This document shows, piece after piece, positions 18,211 to 28,125 of a stretch of DNA of 64,000 nucleotides. The stretch is taken from contig NZ_JADFCO010000064.1 of NCBI RefSeq assembly GCF_015356755.1, positions 124,001 to 188,000 of the forward strand, in the 5' to 3' direction. The stretch is from Nonlabens antarcticus. Its GTDB lineage: Bacteria > Bacteroidota > Bacteroidia > Flavobacteriales > Flavobacteriaceae. A program made the position numbers and the translations under genes. Numbering within the stretch: position 1 is the first letter of the stretch; every line of letters begins with the position of its first letter. The notes beneath the pieces were generated by a model. It ran no database searches, had not been told where the DNA came from, and saw only the letters and a program-made list of their open reading frames with translations.

Positions 18211-21168
18211 TTAAAAAGTGAATGTTGCCCCAAAAACGTAGGACTTAGACTGTGGTGGTGTAAAGAACGTAGAACCTTGTCCTAGTGCTCCTCCTACATC
18301 CGTAACTTCTGGATCAATTCCATCTAAGTTATCAGCTTTCAGTGTTACTAAATTTGTTGCAGTTGCATAAAGTCTTACGGACTTGAAAACATTGAGTTTT
18401 TCCATCAATGTTTGTGGTAGGGTATAACCCAACGTCACATTCTTAAGTCTCAAATAACTTCCATCTCTCAATTGAGCAGTGGATCTTTGAGCATATCTGC
18501 CAAAAGTAGCACTAGTAAACGCTGGTACAAAAGCATTGTCTCCTGGCGCTTGCCATACATCAAGTGTAGCTGCTCTGTTATTAAATGAGCCACTACCTAC
18601 GTTATCTGTAAATCTAAAACCATCTACGAAGATATCATTTCCATAACTAAAATTAGCTAGCACATTTAGATCGAAACCTTTGTATCTAAAGGTATTTGTT
18701 AAGCCACCTACAAATTCAGGATTTGCATTTCCTAATAATACACGATCGCTAGCTGATGGGTTGTTCGTTATGTCTCCATTAACGTCTAACCATTCCGCAT
18801 CACCTGTTTGAGGATTTACTCCTACATACCGTACTAAGAAATAGGTGTTAATTGATTCACCTACTACAGCGCGTTGATTTGATCCTCCAGAAATGAACTG
18901 TCTGCCTTGTGCATCAACCGCAGCACCTGGTAATGATAAAACTTCATTTTCATTGAAACCAATGTTGAAAGATGTTGTCCATTTGAAGTCTTCAGTTCTG
19001 AAGTTATCCGTTGAGATACTTATATCAAAACCTCTGTTCTGAACTTCACCTACGTTTGCTTGTCTCGTGTTAGGACCTGCTGCTGTTGCTACTGCAAATG
19101 GTACTGCTAAGATTAAGTCATCTGTATTTTTCTTATAGTACTCAATCGCAAATCGAACTCTGTTGTTGAACAAATCTCCAGAAAGGCCTAAATCAAAAGA
19201 TTTGCTGCGTTCCCATCTCAAATCTGGGTTTCCAGCAGAACTTAATGTAAGCGCTGGATTTTGATTGTAGTTACTAGAATCAAATAGAGCTAGATAATTG
19301 AAATTTCCAATTCTATCATTACCTGTAATACCATAGCTACCACGTATTTTTAAATTGTCAACCCACGATACTTCTTCCATAAAGGATTCTTCAGAAATAT
19401 TCCAACCAGCAGCACCAGCATAAAAGGTACCAAACTTGTTGTTTTCTCCGAAACGGGAAGAACCATCACGTCTTACGGAACCTTCAACAACATATTTACT
19501 ATCATAAGCATACGTTGCTCTACCGAAATAACCTTGTAATTGTGAGGTTACTCCTGAAGAAAATGTAGTCACTGGAGTTGAACCAGACTGTACGTTTACT
19601 AATGCATCACTTGCAAAACCAGTCGCTGACGCAAATACTTGTCTTTGATCATTTTGTTCGTAAGATGTACCTATGATCGCAGACACGTCATGAACTTCGC
19701 CAAATGTCTTGGCATAATTCAAGGTGTTTGTAAAAATAAATCTATCATCGGTAAGGAAAGTGTCACTTGCATCACCACCTGGAGTGTTAAGTTCACGTCC
19801 ACGATTCTGCTCTTCCACTAATACTCTATCAACTCCAAAAGTGGTTCTGAAGTTAAGTCCTTCCATTAACTTGAAGTCTCCAAATACATTACCATTCAAT
19901 CTTCCTTGTGTGGAACGACTAATGTCTTGTGCTTCTACAGCTATTACGTTTCTAACAAAACCAGTAGCCACAAATGCACCATCTGCATCTCTAGGTTCTA
20001 GGAATGGAAGGATTAAGTAAGCAGAAGTAAGCGGAGCAAATACGTTGTTCTCTGATCCTACACGATCATTGTCGGTAAATGAATATGACAAGTTTGCACC
20101 TATACTTAACCAGTCTGTAGCATCATGATTTAAGTTAATTCTAGCGGCTCTGCGCTCAAGTCCATTTCCTATGATAAATCCTTGCTCATTTTTTACGTTA
20201 GCACTTACGAAAAAGGAAGTTTTTTCACCACCACCTTGTACGGAAACATCGATATTTTCATAGGTACCTGTTTGAGTAACTCCATCTACCCAGTCAAATC
20301 CACCTGTTGGCACATTTGTTAAATTTGGAAAATAACCTGCATCAAGTCCGAACTGTCTGAATTGATCTGCGTTTAGCATTTCAATAGTATCCGTAGACTC
20401 ACTAAAACCTGTGCTAACATCAACCGTTACAATCGTGTCTTGATTCTTTTTACCTCCTTTAGTAGTTATTAATACAACACCATTGGAACCACGTGAACCA
20501 TAGATAGCAGTAGCTGCTGCATCTTTAAGAACAGTTAAGGAAGCAATGTCATTTGGATTGATATTCGCTAATGGATTCAGCCCTTGTCCACCTTGACCTC
20601 CAGTAAGAACAGCATCATTCAATGGCACCCCATCAACCACAAATAAAGGTCTGATACCTGAATTGATGGTAGATGTTCCACGTATTTTAATTACGGGAGC
20701 AGCTCCTAAAAGACCTGATGACTGTACAACCTGTACACCTGCAGCCTGTCCTTGAAGCAATTCTTGTGGGGAGTTAGCAGGAATGTCTCTAATAGCTTCC
20801 TCATCAACTACTGCAATGGAAGAAACATTCTTTTTAGTAGTCTGAGTACCATAGGCAACAACTACCACGGCATCTAGTGAAGTTGATAAGGTAACGTTGA
20901 TTACCGTTTGATTTCCTACGACTATTGTTTTAGGATCATAACCTGAATAAGAAAAAGTTAAGGAACTAGTTGCATCTGCACTAATGCTGTAATTCCCATC
21001 AAAATCTGTTGTAGTAGCATTTTGACTACCTTTTACAAGAACTGTAGCCCCTAATACTGGGAGTCCTTCTGAGTCAGTTACCTTACCGGTAACCGTTTGT
21101 TGTGCAAATGCTACTTGCACAACTAACGCTAATAAAAGCGTTAAAATCCCATTTAATTTTGTTTTCAT
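18211..21168 (-). CDS. SusC/RagA-family TonB-dependent outer-membrane transporter
   Basis: 985 residues with the same signal peptide and carboxypeptidase-regulatory-like domain as the other SusC, a plug with LLQGQAAGVQVVQ and LKDAAATAIYGSRGSNGVVLITTKGG, and a beta-barrel ending VFGATFTF. After about residue 110 the sequence differs strongly from the first SusC, and the barrel is about 30 residues shorter, so different substrates are likely. The TonB-box region reads VVVVAYGTQ, the more usual form. It heads a susC-susD operon. Confidence 0.96.
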   Translation of the reverse strand: MKTKLNGILTLLLALVVQVAFAQQTVTGKVTDSEGLPVLGATVLVKGSQNATTTDFDGNYSISADATSSLTFSYSGYDPKTIVVGNQTVINVTLSTSLDAVVVVAYGTQTTKKNVSSIAVVDEEAIRDIPANSPQELLQGQAAGVQVVQSSGLLGAAPVIKIRGTSTINSGIRPLFVVDGVPLNDAVLTGGQGGQGLNPLANINPNDIASLTVLKDAAATAIYGSRGSNGVVLITTKGGKKNQDTIVTVDVSTGFSESTDTIEMLNADQFRQFGLDAGYFPNLTNVPTGGFDWVDGVTQTGTYENIDVSVQGGGEKTSFFVSANVKNEQGFIIGNGLERRAARINLNHDATDWLSIGANLSYSFTDNDRVGSENNVFAPLTSAYLILPFLEPRDADGAFVATGFVRNVIAVEAQDISRSTQGRLNGNVFGDFKLMEGLNFRTTFGVDRVLVEEQNRGRELNTPGGDASDTFLTDDRFIFTNTLNYAKTFGEVHDVSAIIGTSYEQNDQRQVFASATGFASDALVNVQSGSTPVTTFSSGVTSQLQGYFGRATYAYDSKYVVEGSVRRDGSSRFGENNKFGTFYAGAAGWNISEESFMEEVSWVDNLKIRGSYGITGNDRIGNFNYLALFDSSNYNQNPALTLSSAGNPDLRWERSKSFDLGLSGDLFNNRVRFAIEYYKKNTDDLILAVPFAVATAAGPNTRQANVGEVQNRGFDISISTDNFRTEDFKWTTSFNIGFNENEVLSLPGAAVDAQGRQFISGGSNQRAVVGESINTYFLVRYVGVNPQTGDAEWLDVNGDITNNPSASDRVLLGNANPEFVGGLTNTFRYKGFDLNVLANFSYGNDIFVDGFRFTDNVGSGSFNNRAATLDVWQAPGDNAFVPAFTSATFGRYAQRSTAQLRDGSYLRLKNVTLGYTLPQTLMEKLNVFKSVRLYATATNLVTLKADNLDGIDPEVTDVGGALGQGSTFFTPPQSKSYVFGATFTF

Positions 21169-21220
21169 GTTTAGATTTTATTTGAATTTGCTAACGTCAA
21201 AAATGCTGAAAACAAGTTGA
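21028..21220 (-). repeat. Duplicated SusC 5' module, copy B
   Basis: Matches 15850-16042 nearly base for base through the signal peptide and start of the regulatory domain, and remains recognisable about 50 bp into the leader. Confidence 0.8.
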
Positions 21221-21286
21221 TTAAACTATAAAGGGAGGAGTTATTTTAATAAATCATTAAGATTCCTTTAACGATACTCTAACACT

Positions 21287-22951
21287 TTAAAAAGACAACA
21301 CAAAGTTTAAATGTGCTATAGTGCTAGTCTTTAGGTCTGTACGATCTAAAAAATAACCATTTGCGACTTGGAATTTTAGAATTCCGGCACCTGTTAGGAT
21401 ACCAAATCCGCCACCAAATGCATACATATATTGAGGATTACGATCCGTAAAACGCTCAAATACACCTGCATCTGATAAAATATTAACATAAATCTGACTA
21501 TTTAATGCGTATCTCAACTCAGTTTGCAAGAAAGTGTATGCTGCTGTATCGATATTATTCTGATTAAAACCCCTAATGGTATTAATTCCTCCTACCTGTT
21601 TGAGTTCATTAAATTGCAAATTATTGGTTTTCAATAAATAACTATTGACATTAGTTTCTAGATTAAAGTTATAGGGAAGTTTCCATAATTTGCCTAAACT
21701 CGCTCCCACCTGGTATTGAAAGTCGCTAGATTCATTTAGTGCTCTCTCTTGCACTCCAGCCTCTAGAGTAAGACTGAAGTCTTCTGGTTGTAATCGATCT
21801 CCACTATTTTTTAATACAGAATAGGATACAAGAATGCCATTTGTATTGTAATCTGGATTGTTAGAGTCGTTAAATTCGTTGCTTGTACCTGTTGAGGAGC
21901 TATTTTCATAGGTAATTTTGAGTAATGAATTTCTGGGAAGGAGATAATTCAGTCCTATGCTTAGGGATGTATTTTGATACAGGCTATCTCTTCTTAATAT
22001 CTCCAAGCCGCCACTGACTCCTATTTTTTTTCTAATTAAGCCGGGAAAACTAGCGTTGATATTTAAACGCGATTGATCATCAGTATCGTTTCTATATTCT
22101 AGATTGATTTGTTCTCCATAATTAAAATTGTTCAAAAAGCTGGCTTCTAAATAACCATTAATTTCAAGATCTCCATTTTTATCAGTATTGAATCCTATCA
22201 AGCCATCAGCAGCATTTGCAGATTTCTTTTTGATATAAATATAGAGGAGTGTGCTATCATTTTTAAAAAGCGTTTCTGGTTCTTTAAGAACCTCTATATA
22301 ATTTACACTGCTTAATTGAGATTGTATGTTATTTAAATTCCGACTATTATAAGTGGGTCTTCCCTTTACTAAGTTGTTAATTAGGTTCTTTGGATATTTA
22401 GGATATCCCTTGACAACGATTCTATCGACCTTTCGAGATTTTTCAGAAAAGACTTCTAAAAATATCTTAGCTGTATCTGCCGACGAGAAATCCCAGCGTG
22501 CCGGAATGATTTTTGCAAATGGTTGACCGCTATCATTTAATTGTTTCTGCAATCTTGATAGCTCTTCCTGTAAAGATGCTGGAGCGATGAATCGATTCCG
22601 CTTTCGCGAAAGCGAACTTTTCCCATTTGTTTTATAATCATCAAGTCTCGCGATTATAATCTCAATAGTGGAATATTGCCTTCCTAAATAAATCGTTTGA
22701 CGCCACGTAGAATTGAATGTAACAGAATCTGTCTTTGAAGTCAAATTCAAATATCCTGCGTTCAGATATTTATTACGGATACTATCAGAAGCGGTTTCAA
22801 CATCTTTTCTGGTTCCTAAATTTAGGATGGTATCAACAGCAACTCGAGAATCCTTCTCCTTATATATTGTACTTTCTAGTTTCCATTGCTGTGCAAAGAC
22901 AGATGTGAAGCATAAGGTATATATAATAAGGACAAGGGAAAATTTCAACAT
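21287..22951 (-). CDS. Omp85/TamA-like outer-membrane protein with POTRA-like region
   Basis: 554 residues with a cleavable signal peptide ending FAQQ. An N-terminal half with POTRA-like segments (DRIVVKGYPKYPKNLINNLVKG, VNYIEVLKEPETLF) precedes a 16-strand-type barrel. GGINTIRGFNQN (about residue 460) is the IRGF/VRGY signature of the Omp85/FhaC superfamily barrel, and the protein ends LNFVLSF with a terminal Phe. Candidates are a TamA-like assembly factor or a FhaC-like secretor; no secreted partner is adjacent. It stands alone between susC and the rpsL promoter. A copy of the dispersed palindrome encodes L-S-R-K-R. Confidence 0.8.
   Translation of the reverse strand: MLKFSLVLIIYTLCFTSVFAQQWKLESTIYKEKDSRVAVDTILNLGTRKDVETASDSIRNKYLNAGYLNLTSKTDSVTFNSTWRQTIYLGRQYSTIEIIIARLDDYKTNGKSSLSRKRNRFIAPASLQEELSRLQKQLNDSGQPFAKIIPARWDFSSADTAKIFLEVFSEKSRKVDRIVVKGYPKYPKNLINNLVKGRPTYNSRNLNNIQSQLSSVNYIEVLKEPETLFKNDSTLLYIYIKKKSANAADGLIGFNTDKNGDLEINGYLEASFLNNFNYGEQINLEYRNDTDDQSRLNINASFPGLIRKKIGVSGGLEILRRDSLYQNTSLSIGLNYLLPRNSLLKITYENSSSTGTSNEFNDSNNPDYNTNGILVSYSVLKNSGDRLQPEDFSLTLEAGVQERALNESSDFQYQVGASLGKLWKLPYNFNLETNVNSYLLKTNNLQFNELKQVGGINTIRGFNQNNIDTAAYTFLQTELRYALNSQIYVNILSDAGVFERFTDRNPQYMYAFGGGFGILTGAGILKFQVANGYFLDRTDLKTSTIAHLNFVLSF
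22599..22614. repeat. Dispersed palindrome copy 3, inside Omp85-like gene
   Basis: Perfect CGCTTTCGCGAAAGCG, read on the minus strand as L-S-R-K-R. On the minus strand it is followed by GGAA. Confidence 0.95.
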
Positions 22952-23040
22952 TTAAGAAATGAAGGTAATTGTAAGGTAACGCCACGAGGAAGGTTTTCTT
23001 GCCGGTGCATAAAAGATATTGTAAAAACTTGAAGATGAGA

Positions 23041-23071
23041 TTTGAATAAGCAATTATTATTCATACCTTTG
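23041..23071 (+). promoter_or_regulatory. Promoter of the str-S10-spc-alpha superoperon
   Basis: TTTG at 23041-23044, exactly 19 nt, then TACCTTTG at 23064-23071: a perfect Bacteroidota -33/-7 promoter. A short hairpin CCCTA-AAA-TAGGG (23076-23088) would be at the very 5' end of the transcript, giving a leader of about 40 nt before rpsL. Confidence 0.88.
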
Positions 23072-23113
23072 CCGACCCTAAAATAGGGAAATAATTTATT
23101 AGCGTAAAACAAT

Positions 23114-23488
23114 ATGCCAACGATTTCACAATTAGTACGTAAAGGAAGATCCAAAATAACCAAGAAGAGCAAATCTGCTGCTCTAGATTCTTGTCCTCAA
23201 CGTCGTGGAGTTTGTACTCGTGTTTACACCACAACGCCTAAGAAGCCTAACTCAGCAATGAGAAAGGTAGCGCGTGTGAGACTTACCAATGGTAAGGAAG
23301 TAAATGCATACATTCCAGGAGAGGGACACAATCTACAAGAGCACTCGATAGTATTGGTTAGAGGAGGAAGGGTTAAAGATTTACCAGGAGTTAGATACCA
23401 CATTGTACGTGGTGCTTTGGACACAGCAGGTGTTGCAGGCCGCACGCAACGTAGATCTAAGTATGGTGCAAAACGCCCTAAGAAGTAA
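23114..23488 (+). CDS. rpsL: 30S ribosomal protein S12
   Basis: 124 residues; sits at the decoding centre on the subunit interface. The [13 protein letters not shown] loop and [10 protein letters not shown] block are conserved. The lysines in TPKKPNSA and RVKDLPG, whose replacement gives streptomycin resistance in other bacteria, are wild type. First gene of the superoperon; the 67-nt gap to rpsG is the widest in the front part and holds a terminator-like hairpin. Confidence 0.99.
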   Translation: MPTISQLVRKGRSKITKKSKSAALDSCPQRRGVCTRVYTTTPKKPNSAMRKVARVRLTNGKEVNAYIPGEGHNLQEHSIVLVRGGRVKDLPGVRYHIVRGALDTAGVAGRTQRRSKYGAKRPKK

Positions 23489-23504
23489 ACAAATTTTTAA
23501 AAAA

Positions 23505-23530
23505 CCTGACATCACCATGTCGGGACTTTT
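23505..23530 (+). terminator. Terminator-like hairpin between rpsL and rpsG
   Basis: CCTGACAT-CACC-ATGTCGGG: an 8-bp stem with one wobble pair, preceded by a run of A and followed by ACTTTTT. It looks like an intrinsic terminator or attenuator inside the operon. In E. coli ribosomal protein S7 represses through the S12-S7 intercistronic region, so an S7 site is another reading. Confidence 0.6.
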
Positions 23531-23555
23531 TAATTAACAATTTCAACAAGAAGAA

Positions 23556-24032
23556 ATGAGAAAAAGACAGGCAAAAAAACGGCCGATCCTTCCAGATCCA
23601 CGTTTCAACGACCAGCTAGTGACACGCTTTGTTAACATGATGATGATGCATGGTAAGAAGTCAGTAGCGTTTAAGTGTTTTTATGATGCAATGGATATCG
23701 TAGAAGAAAAAAATCAAGACGAAGAAAAAACTTCCCTAGAAGTGTGGAAAGATGCTCTTTCAAATGTGATGCCTCACGTAGAAGTACGTAGCCGTCGTGT
23801 AGGTGGTGCAACGTTCCAGATTCCTATGCAGATTCGTCCGGATAGGAAAATATCTACTGCAATGAAGTGGTTGATAAGCTATTCTAGAAAGCGCAATGAG
23901 AAATCGTTCTCTCAAAAGCTTGCCTCAGAAATTTTAGCTGCGGCTAAAGAAGAAGGAGCGGCTGTTAAGAAAAAGACGGATACTCATAAAATGGCAGAAG
24001 CCAATAAGGCATTCTCACACTTCAGATTCTAA
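23556..24032 (+). CDS. rpsG: 30S ribosomal protein S7
   Basis: 158 residues; nucleates assembly of the 3' major domain of 16S rRNA and lines the E site. [15 protein letters not shown] at the start and [16 protein letters not shown] in the middle are characteristic. 6 nt before fusA. The upstream hairpin (23505-23530) could tune its expression relative to rpsL. Confidence 0.99.
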   Translation: MRKRQAKKRPILPDPRFNDQLVTRFVNMMMMHGKKSVAFKCFYDAMDIVEEKNQDEEKTSLEVWKDALSNVMPHVEVRSRRVGGATFQIPMQIRPDRKISTAMKWLISYSRKRNEKSFSQKLASEILAAAKEEGAAVKKKTDTHKMAEANKAFSHFRF

Positions 24033-24038
24033 GAACTA

Positions 24039-26177
24039 ATGGCAAGAGATTTAAGATTAACAAGAAACATTGGGATTGCGGCTCACATTGACGCTGGTAA
24101 AACAACGACTACAGAACGCATCCTTTTTTATACAGGAGTTTCCCATAAAATGGGTGAGGTTCATGATGGTGCATCAACGATGGACTGGATGGAGCAAGAA
24201 GCTGAAAGAGGTATTACTATTACCTCCGCAGCTACTACTTGTGAGTGGGTTTTTCCAAAAGAAAATGCAGAGCCTACTCCAGAAGCACAAGAATATCATT
24301 TCAATATTATTGACACACCAGGTCACGTAGACTTTACGGTGGAAGTAAATCGTTCTTTACGTGTTCTTGATGGTCTTGTATTTCTTTTTAGTGCAGTGGA
24401 TGGTGTTGAGCCACAATCTGAAACTAACTGGAGACTTGCAGATAACTATAAAGTACCACGTATAGGTTTTGTTAATAAGATGGACCGCCAGGGAGCTAAT
24501 TTCCTTGAAGTATGTTCACAAGTGAAAACGATGTTGAAGTCTAACGCTGTACCTATCGTTTTGAACATAGGTGAAGAGGAAAACTTCAGAGGGATCGTAG
24601 ATCTTGTTAAGAACAGAGCTGTTGTATGGCATGATGAGAACTTTGGTTCTACGTTTGATGTGGTGCCTATTCCTGAAGATATGAAAGATGAAGTACGTGA
24701 GTTGCGTGCTAATCTTATTGAAGAGGTTGCTAGTTATGACGAGAGTCTTCTTGAAAAATTCATGGAGGATGAAAATTCAATAACTGAAGATGAGGTGCAT
24801 GCTGCATTGAGAGCTGCTGTTATGGATATGGCGATCATACCTATGGTATGTGGTTCTTCTTTCAAGAATAAAGGTGTTCAGTTTCTTCTAGATGCTGTAT
24901 GTCGTTATTTGCCATCTCCTATGGACCGAGAAAGTGTTATAGGTACAAATCCTGATACTGGAAAAGAAGAAAGACGCAAGCCAGATGTTAATGAGCCTTT
25001 TGCTGCTCTTGCATTTAAAATTGCTACAGATCCTTTTGTGGGTCGTTTAGCATTCTTCCGCGCTTATTCAGGACACTTAGACGCAGGTTCTTATATTTTG
25101 AACAATCGTTCAGGTAAAAAAGAGCGTATCTCTCGTATCTATCAAATGCACTCTAATAAACAAAAAGCTATCGATTTTATCGAGGCTGGAGATATAGGTG
25201 CTGCAGTAGGATTTAAAGATATTAAGACTGGAGATACCATGTCTGATGAGAAACACCCAATTGTTTTAGAATCAATGGATTTCCCTGATCCCGTAATCGG
25301 TATCGCAGTGGAGCCTAAAACTAAGGCAGATGTGGATAAAATGGGTATGGCTCTAGCAAAACTTGCTGAGGAAGATCCAACGTTCCAAGTAAGAACTGAT
25401 GAGGCTTCTGGCCAGACCATTATTTCTGGAATGGGAGAGCTTCACTTAGACATTATTGTTGACCGTATGCGTCGTGAATTTAATGTTGAATTAAATCAAG
25501 GAGCTCCACAGGTTGAGTATAAAGAAGCTATTACTCGTGCTGCAGAGCACCGTGAAACTTACAAGAAGCAGTCCGGTGGACGTGGTAAGTTTGGTGATAT
25601 CGTATTTACAATGGAGCCTGCTCATGAGAATGAGGATGGTAAGATTGAAGAAGGTTTGCAGTTTATAAATAAAATCAAAGGTGGTAACGTTCCTAAGGAA
25701 TTTATTCCCGCGATCGAGAAGGGATTCAAGGACGCGATGAGTAATGGACCACTAGCCGGTTTTGATATGGATAGCATGCGAGTAACATTGACTGATGGAT
25801 CTTTCCACCCTGTGGATTCTGATGCACTTTCCTTTGAACTTGCAGCAAGAATGGGTTACAGAGCAGCTTCTAAAGCAGCCGGTGCCGTAATTCTTGAGCC
25901 TATCATGAAAGTAGAAGTAATCACCCCAGAGGAAAATATGGGTGATATTGTAGGTGACTTGAACCGCCGTCGTGGTCAGGTTAATGACATGGGCGATAGA
26001 GCAGGAGCTAAAGTTGTAAAAGCAGAGGTTCCACTTTCTGAAATGTTCGGTTACGTAACAACGTTGAGAACACTTTCATCTGGTCGTGCAACTTCTACAA
26101 TGGAATTCTCTCATTATGCAGAGACTCCTAAAAACATCAGCGAGGAAGTGATCGCTGCAACTAAGGGTAATAACTAA
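24039..26177 (+). CDS. fusA: Elongation factor G
   Basis: 712 residues; the GTPase that drives translocation. GTP-binding motifs are intact: [19 protein letters not shown] (P loop), [11 protein letters not shown] (switch I), [22 protein letters not shown] and GSSFKNKG. Domains II-V follow with [12 protein letters not shown] and the C-terminal [13 protein letters not shown]. Located between rpsG and rpsJ with short spacers. No tuf gene follows, unlike the E. coli str operon, so str runs straight into S10. Confidence 0.99.
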   Translation: MARDLRLTRNIGIAAHIDAGKTTTTERILFYTGVSHKMGEVHDGASTMDWMEQEAERGITITSAATTCEWVFPKENAEPTPEAQEYHFNIIDTPGHVDFTVEVNRSLRVLDGLVFLFSAVDGVEPQSETNWRLADNYKVPRIGFVNKMDRQGANFLEVCSQVKTMLKSNAVPIVLNIGEEENFRGIVDLVKNRAVVWHDENFGSTFDVVPIPEDMKDEVRELRANLIEEVASYDESLLEKFMEDENSITEDEVHAALRAAVMDMAIIPMVCGSSFKNKGVQFLLDAVCRYLPSPMDRESVIGTNPDTGKEERRKPDVNEPFAALAFKIATDPFVGRLAFFRAYSGHLDAGSYILNNRSGKKERISRIYQMHSNKQKAIDFIEAGDIGAAVGFKDIKTGDTMSDEKHPIVLESMDFPDPVIGIAVEPKTKADVDKMGMALAKLAEEDPTFQVRTDEASGQTIISGMGELHLDIIVDRMRREFNVELNQGAPQVEYKEAITRAAEHRETYKKQSGGRGKFGDIVFTMEPAHENEDGKIEEGLQFINKIKGGNVPKEFIPAIEKGFKDAMSNGPLAGFDMDSMRVTLTDGSFHPVDSDALSFELAARMGYRAASKAAGAVILEPIMKVEVITPEENMGDIVGDLNRRRGQVNDMGDRAGAKVVKAEVPLSEMFGYVTTLRTLSSGRATSTMEFSHYAETPKNISEEVIAATKGNN

Positions 26178-26187
26178 TTTTCAAGAG

Positions 26188-26493
26188 ATGAGTCAAAAAA
26201 TCAGAATCAAGTTAAAGTCTTACGATTACATGCTGGTAGATAAATCTGCTGAGAAAATTGTAAAGACCGTTAAAAGTACAGGTGCGGTAGTAACAGGGCC
26301 TATTCCATTACCTACACACAAAAAGATCTTCACAGTTTTGAGATCTCCTCACGTTAACAAAAAGTCACGTGAGCAGTTTGAGCTAAATTCTTACAAGAGA
26401 TTGTTAGATATCTATAGTTCTTCCTCAAAAACTATTGATGCTCTTATGAAGCTTGAGCTTCCTAGTGGAGTTGAAGTAGAGATTAAAGTGTGA
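26188..26493 (+). CDS. rpsJ: 30S ribosomal protein S10 (NusE)
   Basis: 101 residues. [20 protein letters not shown] and [29 protein letters not shown] are the standard signatures. Works in the 30S head and with NusG/NusB in transcription antitermination. The 79-nt gap to rplC holds a copy of the dispersed palindrome. Confidence 0.99.
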   Translation: MSQKIRIKLKSYDYMLVDKSAEKIVKTVKSTGAVVTGPIPLPTHKKIFTVLRSPHVNKKSREQFELNSYKRLLDIYSSSSKTIDALMKLELPSGVEVEIKV

Positions 26494-26518
26494 TAGAAAT
26501 AGGAGGTTAGTGCTATTT

Positions 26519-26534
26519 CGCTTTCGCGAAAGCG
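26519..26534. repeat. Dispersed palindrome copy 4, between rpsJ and rplC
   Basis: Perfect CGCTTTCGCGAAAGCG followed by GGAAC, in the intergenic space inside the ribosomal superoperon. As RNA it could form an 8-bp self-complementary arm pair, but with no loop it would be a poor hairpin. Confidence 0.95.
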
Positions 26535-26572
26535 GAACAACAAGAATAAATAATAACAATTAATTAAATATT

Positions 26573-27190
26573 ATGTCTGGGTTAATAGGAAAAAAAATCG
26601 GGATGACCAGCATCTATGATGAGAATGGTAAGAATATGCCATGTACCATCATTCAAGCAGGTCCTTGCGTAGTTACCCAAGTCAGAACTGAAGAGATAGA
26701 CGGTTATGCCGCTCTGCAACTAGGTTTCGATGACAAATCAGACAAGAATGCTTCTAAAGCTGCTCAAGGGCACTTCAAGAAGGCTGGTACTGCTGTCAAA
26801 AGAAAAGTTGCTGAATTCAAAAGTTTTGCTAAGGAGTACAAATTAGGAGATGCTGTTACAGTTGACATGTTCACAGAAGGTGAGTTTGTTGATGTTTCAG
26901 GAACTTCAAAAGGTAAAGGTTTTCAGGGTGTTGTAAAACGTCACGGGTTTGCCGGTGTAGGTCAAGCGACCCACGGTCAACACAATCGTTTAAGAGCACC
27001 AGGTTCCATTGGAGCTGCATCTTATCCCGCTAGAGTATTCAAAGGAATGCGCATGGGTGGACAGATGGGAAATGAAAAGGTAAAAGTTGAAAATTTAAGA
27101 GTTCTTAAAGTGGTTCCTGAGAAAAATATCCTTGTAGTAAAGGGTGCAATTCCAGGTCACAATAATTCTTACGTAATCGTTCAGAAATAA
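26573..27190 (+). CDS. rplC: 50S ribosomal protein L3
   Basis: 205 residues; binds near the peptidyl-transferase centre. [17 protein letters not shown] opens the protein and the long loop [26 protein letters not shown] carries the glutamine region normally N5-methylated by PrmB. Overlaps rplD by one base (stop TAA, start ATG). Confidence 0.99.
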   Translation: MSGLIGKKIGMTSIYDENGKNMPCTIIQAGPCVVTQVRTEEIDGYAALQLGFDDKSDKNASKAAQGHFKKAGTAVKRKVAEFKSFAKEYKLGDAVTVDMFTEGEFVDVSGTSKGKGFQGVVKRHGFAGVGQATHGQHNRLRAPGSIGAASYPARVFKGMRMGGQMGNEKVKVENLRVLKVVPEKNILVVKGAIPGHNNSYVIVQK

Positions 27191-27819
27191 TGAAAGTAGC
27201 TGTAATAGATATTAAAGGAAAAGAAATAGGTCGTCAGGTAGAATTATCTGATGAAATTTTCGGAATTGAACCTAACGAGCACGCTATTTATCTGGATGTG
27301 AAACAGTACCACGCTAACCAGCGTCAGGGAACTCACAAAGCGAAACAACGCGCAGAGATTGTAGGTAGTACTCGAAAGATTAAAAAACAAAAAGGAACGG
27401 GTACAGCACGTGCTGGTTCTATAAAATCAGGTGTCTTTAGAGGTGGTGGACGTATTTTCGGCCCTGTACCTAGAGATTATTCTTTCAAATTGAACAAAGG
27501 TCAAAAGAGACTGGCACGTAAAAGTGCATTGAGCCTTAAAGCTTCAGAAGGTAATCTTCACGTAGTAGAAGACTTCAATTTTGATGCTCCTAAAACAAAG
27601 ACATTTATGGATGTTTTAGCGGGATTAGGACTTGATAATAAAAAATCTCTCTTTGTGTTGGGTGGATCAAATAATAATGTATATTTGTCTTCGCGAAATT
27701 TGAGGGGTACTGAAGTTATAACTTACTCTGAATTAAGCACTTATAAAATAATGAACGCTAATAACGTTGTTGTTTTGGAAGGTTCGCTAGAAGGAATTGA
27801 GCAAAATCTAAGCAAATAA
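27190..27819 (+). CDS. rplD: 50S ribosomal protein L4
   Basis: 209 residues; lines the nascent-peptide tunnel. The extended loop reads [19 protein letters not shown], then [17 protein letters not shown]4 also represses the S10 operon in E. coli, but no E. coli-like leader is visible here because rpsJ is mid-operon. Starts on the last base of rplC. Confidence 0.99.
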   Translation: MKVAVIDIKGKEIGRQVELSDEIFGIEPNEHAIYLDVKQYHANQRQGTHKAKQRAEIVGSTRKIKKQKGTGTARAGSIKSGVFRGGGRIFGPVPRDYSFKLNKGQKRLARKSALSLKASEGNLHVVEDFNFDAPKTKTFMDVLAGLGLDNKKSLFVLGGSNNNVYLSSRNLRGTEVITYSELSTYKIMNANNVVVLEGSLEGIEQNLSK

Positions 27820-27822
27820 GCC

Positions 27823-28113
27823 ATGAGCATTTTAATAAAACCCATTATTACAGAAAAAGCAACTAGCGATAGTGAGCTATTAAATCGATACGGTTTTGAG
27901 GTGTCTCCTAAGGCTAACAAGGTGCAGATCAAAAAAGAAGTTGAAGCAACTTATGGCGTCACGGTTCTTAAAGTAAGAACTATGAACACTAGAATAGGTC
28001 GCAAAACAAAACACACTAAAACAGGGATCCAAGTTGGTAAAACAAGTGCTCGTAAGAAAGCTTTTGTACAACTTAAGGATGGTGATACCATCGATCTTTA
28101 TAGTAATCTATAA
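27823..28113 (+). CDS. rplW: 50S ribosomal protein L23
   Basis: 96 residues; sits at the tunnel exit and docks trigger factor and SRP. ILIKPIITEKATSDSE and the VRTMNTRIGRKTKHTKTG loop are typical. 3 nt after rplD. Confidence 0.99.
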   Translation: MSILIKPIITEKATSDSELLNRYGFEVSPKANKVQIKKEVEATYGVTVLKVRTMNTRIGRKTKHTKTGIQVGKTSARKKAFVQLKDGDTIDLYSNL

Positions 28114-28125
28114 ACTAAATACTGA

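Noticed and set aside
27689-27698. TTCGCGAA in rplD as a palindrome copy
   Set aside because: Only the 8-bp core; expected by chance at this length.
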